This document shows positions 63,976 to 64,000 of a DNA stretch of 64,000 nt, one piece after another (positions within the stretch are counted from its first letter, which is position 1; every line of letters starts with the position of its first letter). The position numbers and the translations under genes were made by a program. This stretch comes from Ophiura sarsii (lineage: Eukaryota > Echinodermata > Ophiuroidea > Amphilepidida > Ophiuridae). The stretch spans positions 38,218,553 through 38,282,552 of the forward strand of contig CM069457.1 of assembly GCA_035610835.1 (NCBI GenBank). The letters are read 5' to 3'. The notes beneath the pieces were generated by a model, which saw only the letters and a list, made by a program, of their open reading frames with translations, was not told where the DNA came from and ran no database searches.

Positions 63976-64000
63976 CTGCGTCAAACAAAGACACATAGGT

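Noticed and set aside
63992..63994. Start codon for the first exon at the end of the window
   Set aside because: The triplet is GTG and is upstream of a good splice acceptor (tttgacgcag); the exon enters in phase 1, so the protein begins off the window.

Overview
This window is invertebrate nuclear DNA, not microbial. It is AT-rich, full of short inverted-repeat transposons, and carries one intron-rich gene whose exons make up roughly 15% of the bases. An island of TTAGGG repeats, tRNA-derived short repeats and a polycystin-1 family receptor with WSC, PKD, REJ, GAIN/GPS and PLAT parts suggest a marine metazoan, perhaps an invertebrate deuterostome or lophotrochozoan. I cannot name the species from sequence alone.

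One gene explains all the coding signal. It lies on the minus strand from beyond position 64000 down to a stop codon at 10585-10587. I could link 37 consecutive exons by splice sites and by matching reading-frame phase at all 36 junctions, giving 3141 residues with the amino end off the window. In order the protein shows: a WSC domain and a PKD repeat (exon at 63464-63975); a cysteine-rich two-module linker (57821-58466); a split PKD repeat (56777-55452) and weaker PKD-like segments; a PKD repeat followed by a REJ module (about 50157-40950); a helical and GAIN region (39528-25545); a GPS with an H-L-T cleavage site (25304-24108); the first membrane helix; a PLAT domain (22659-20931); membrane helices 2 to 6; the TOP (extracellular polycystin) domain (mainly 13140-12742); and the last five helices with the channel-like core and a short coiled-coil tail (11672-10585). 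This is the layout of an 11-helix polycystin-1-type receptor/channel subunit, which in studied animals pairs with a polycystin-2 channel.

Positions 1-10584 are downstream of the gene. I see no supportable protein gene there. They hold a probable hAT-type nonautonomous element with a long G tract (346-1868), tRNA-like sequences, a mariner-like inverted-repeat element (3903-5277), several MITE/foldback elements (5739-6878, 7142-7564, 7734-8050, 8052-8590, 9989-10429) and a non-LTR retrotransposon tail near 9650-9989.

The introns are largely built of repeats. The notable families are a TTAA-ended MITE with the terminal sequence TTAACACTTTCCACGCGG; a family of palindrome arrays with the core CCAGTATCGNNCGATACTGG bounded by TACTTTAGGTCCCA-like ends; an approximately 155-bp MITE with CTCAGCATACTCCACAACGC ends; many long foldbacks; and a recent tandem duplication of about 1.28 kb (59766-62327). 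Several insertions stop only 11 to 26 bases from a splice site, so little besides the splice signals remains unique in some introns.
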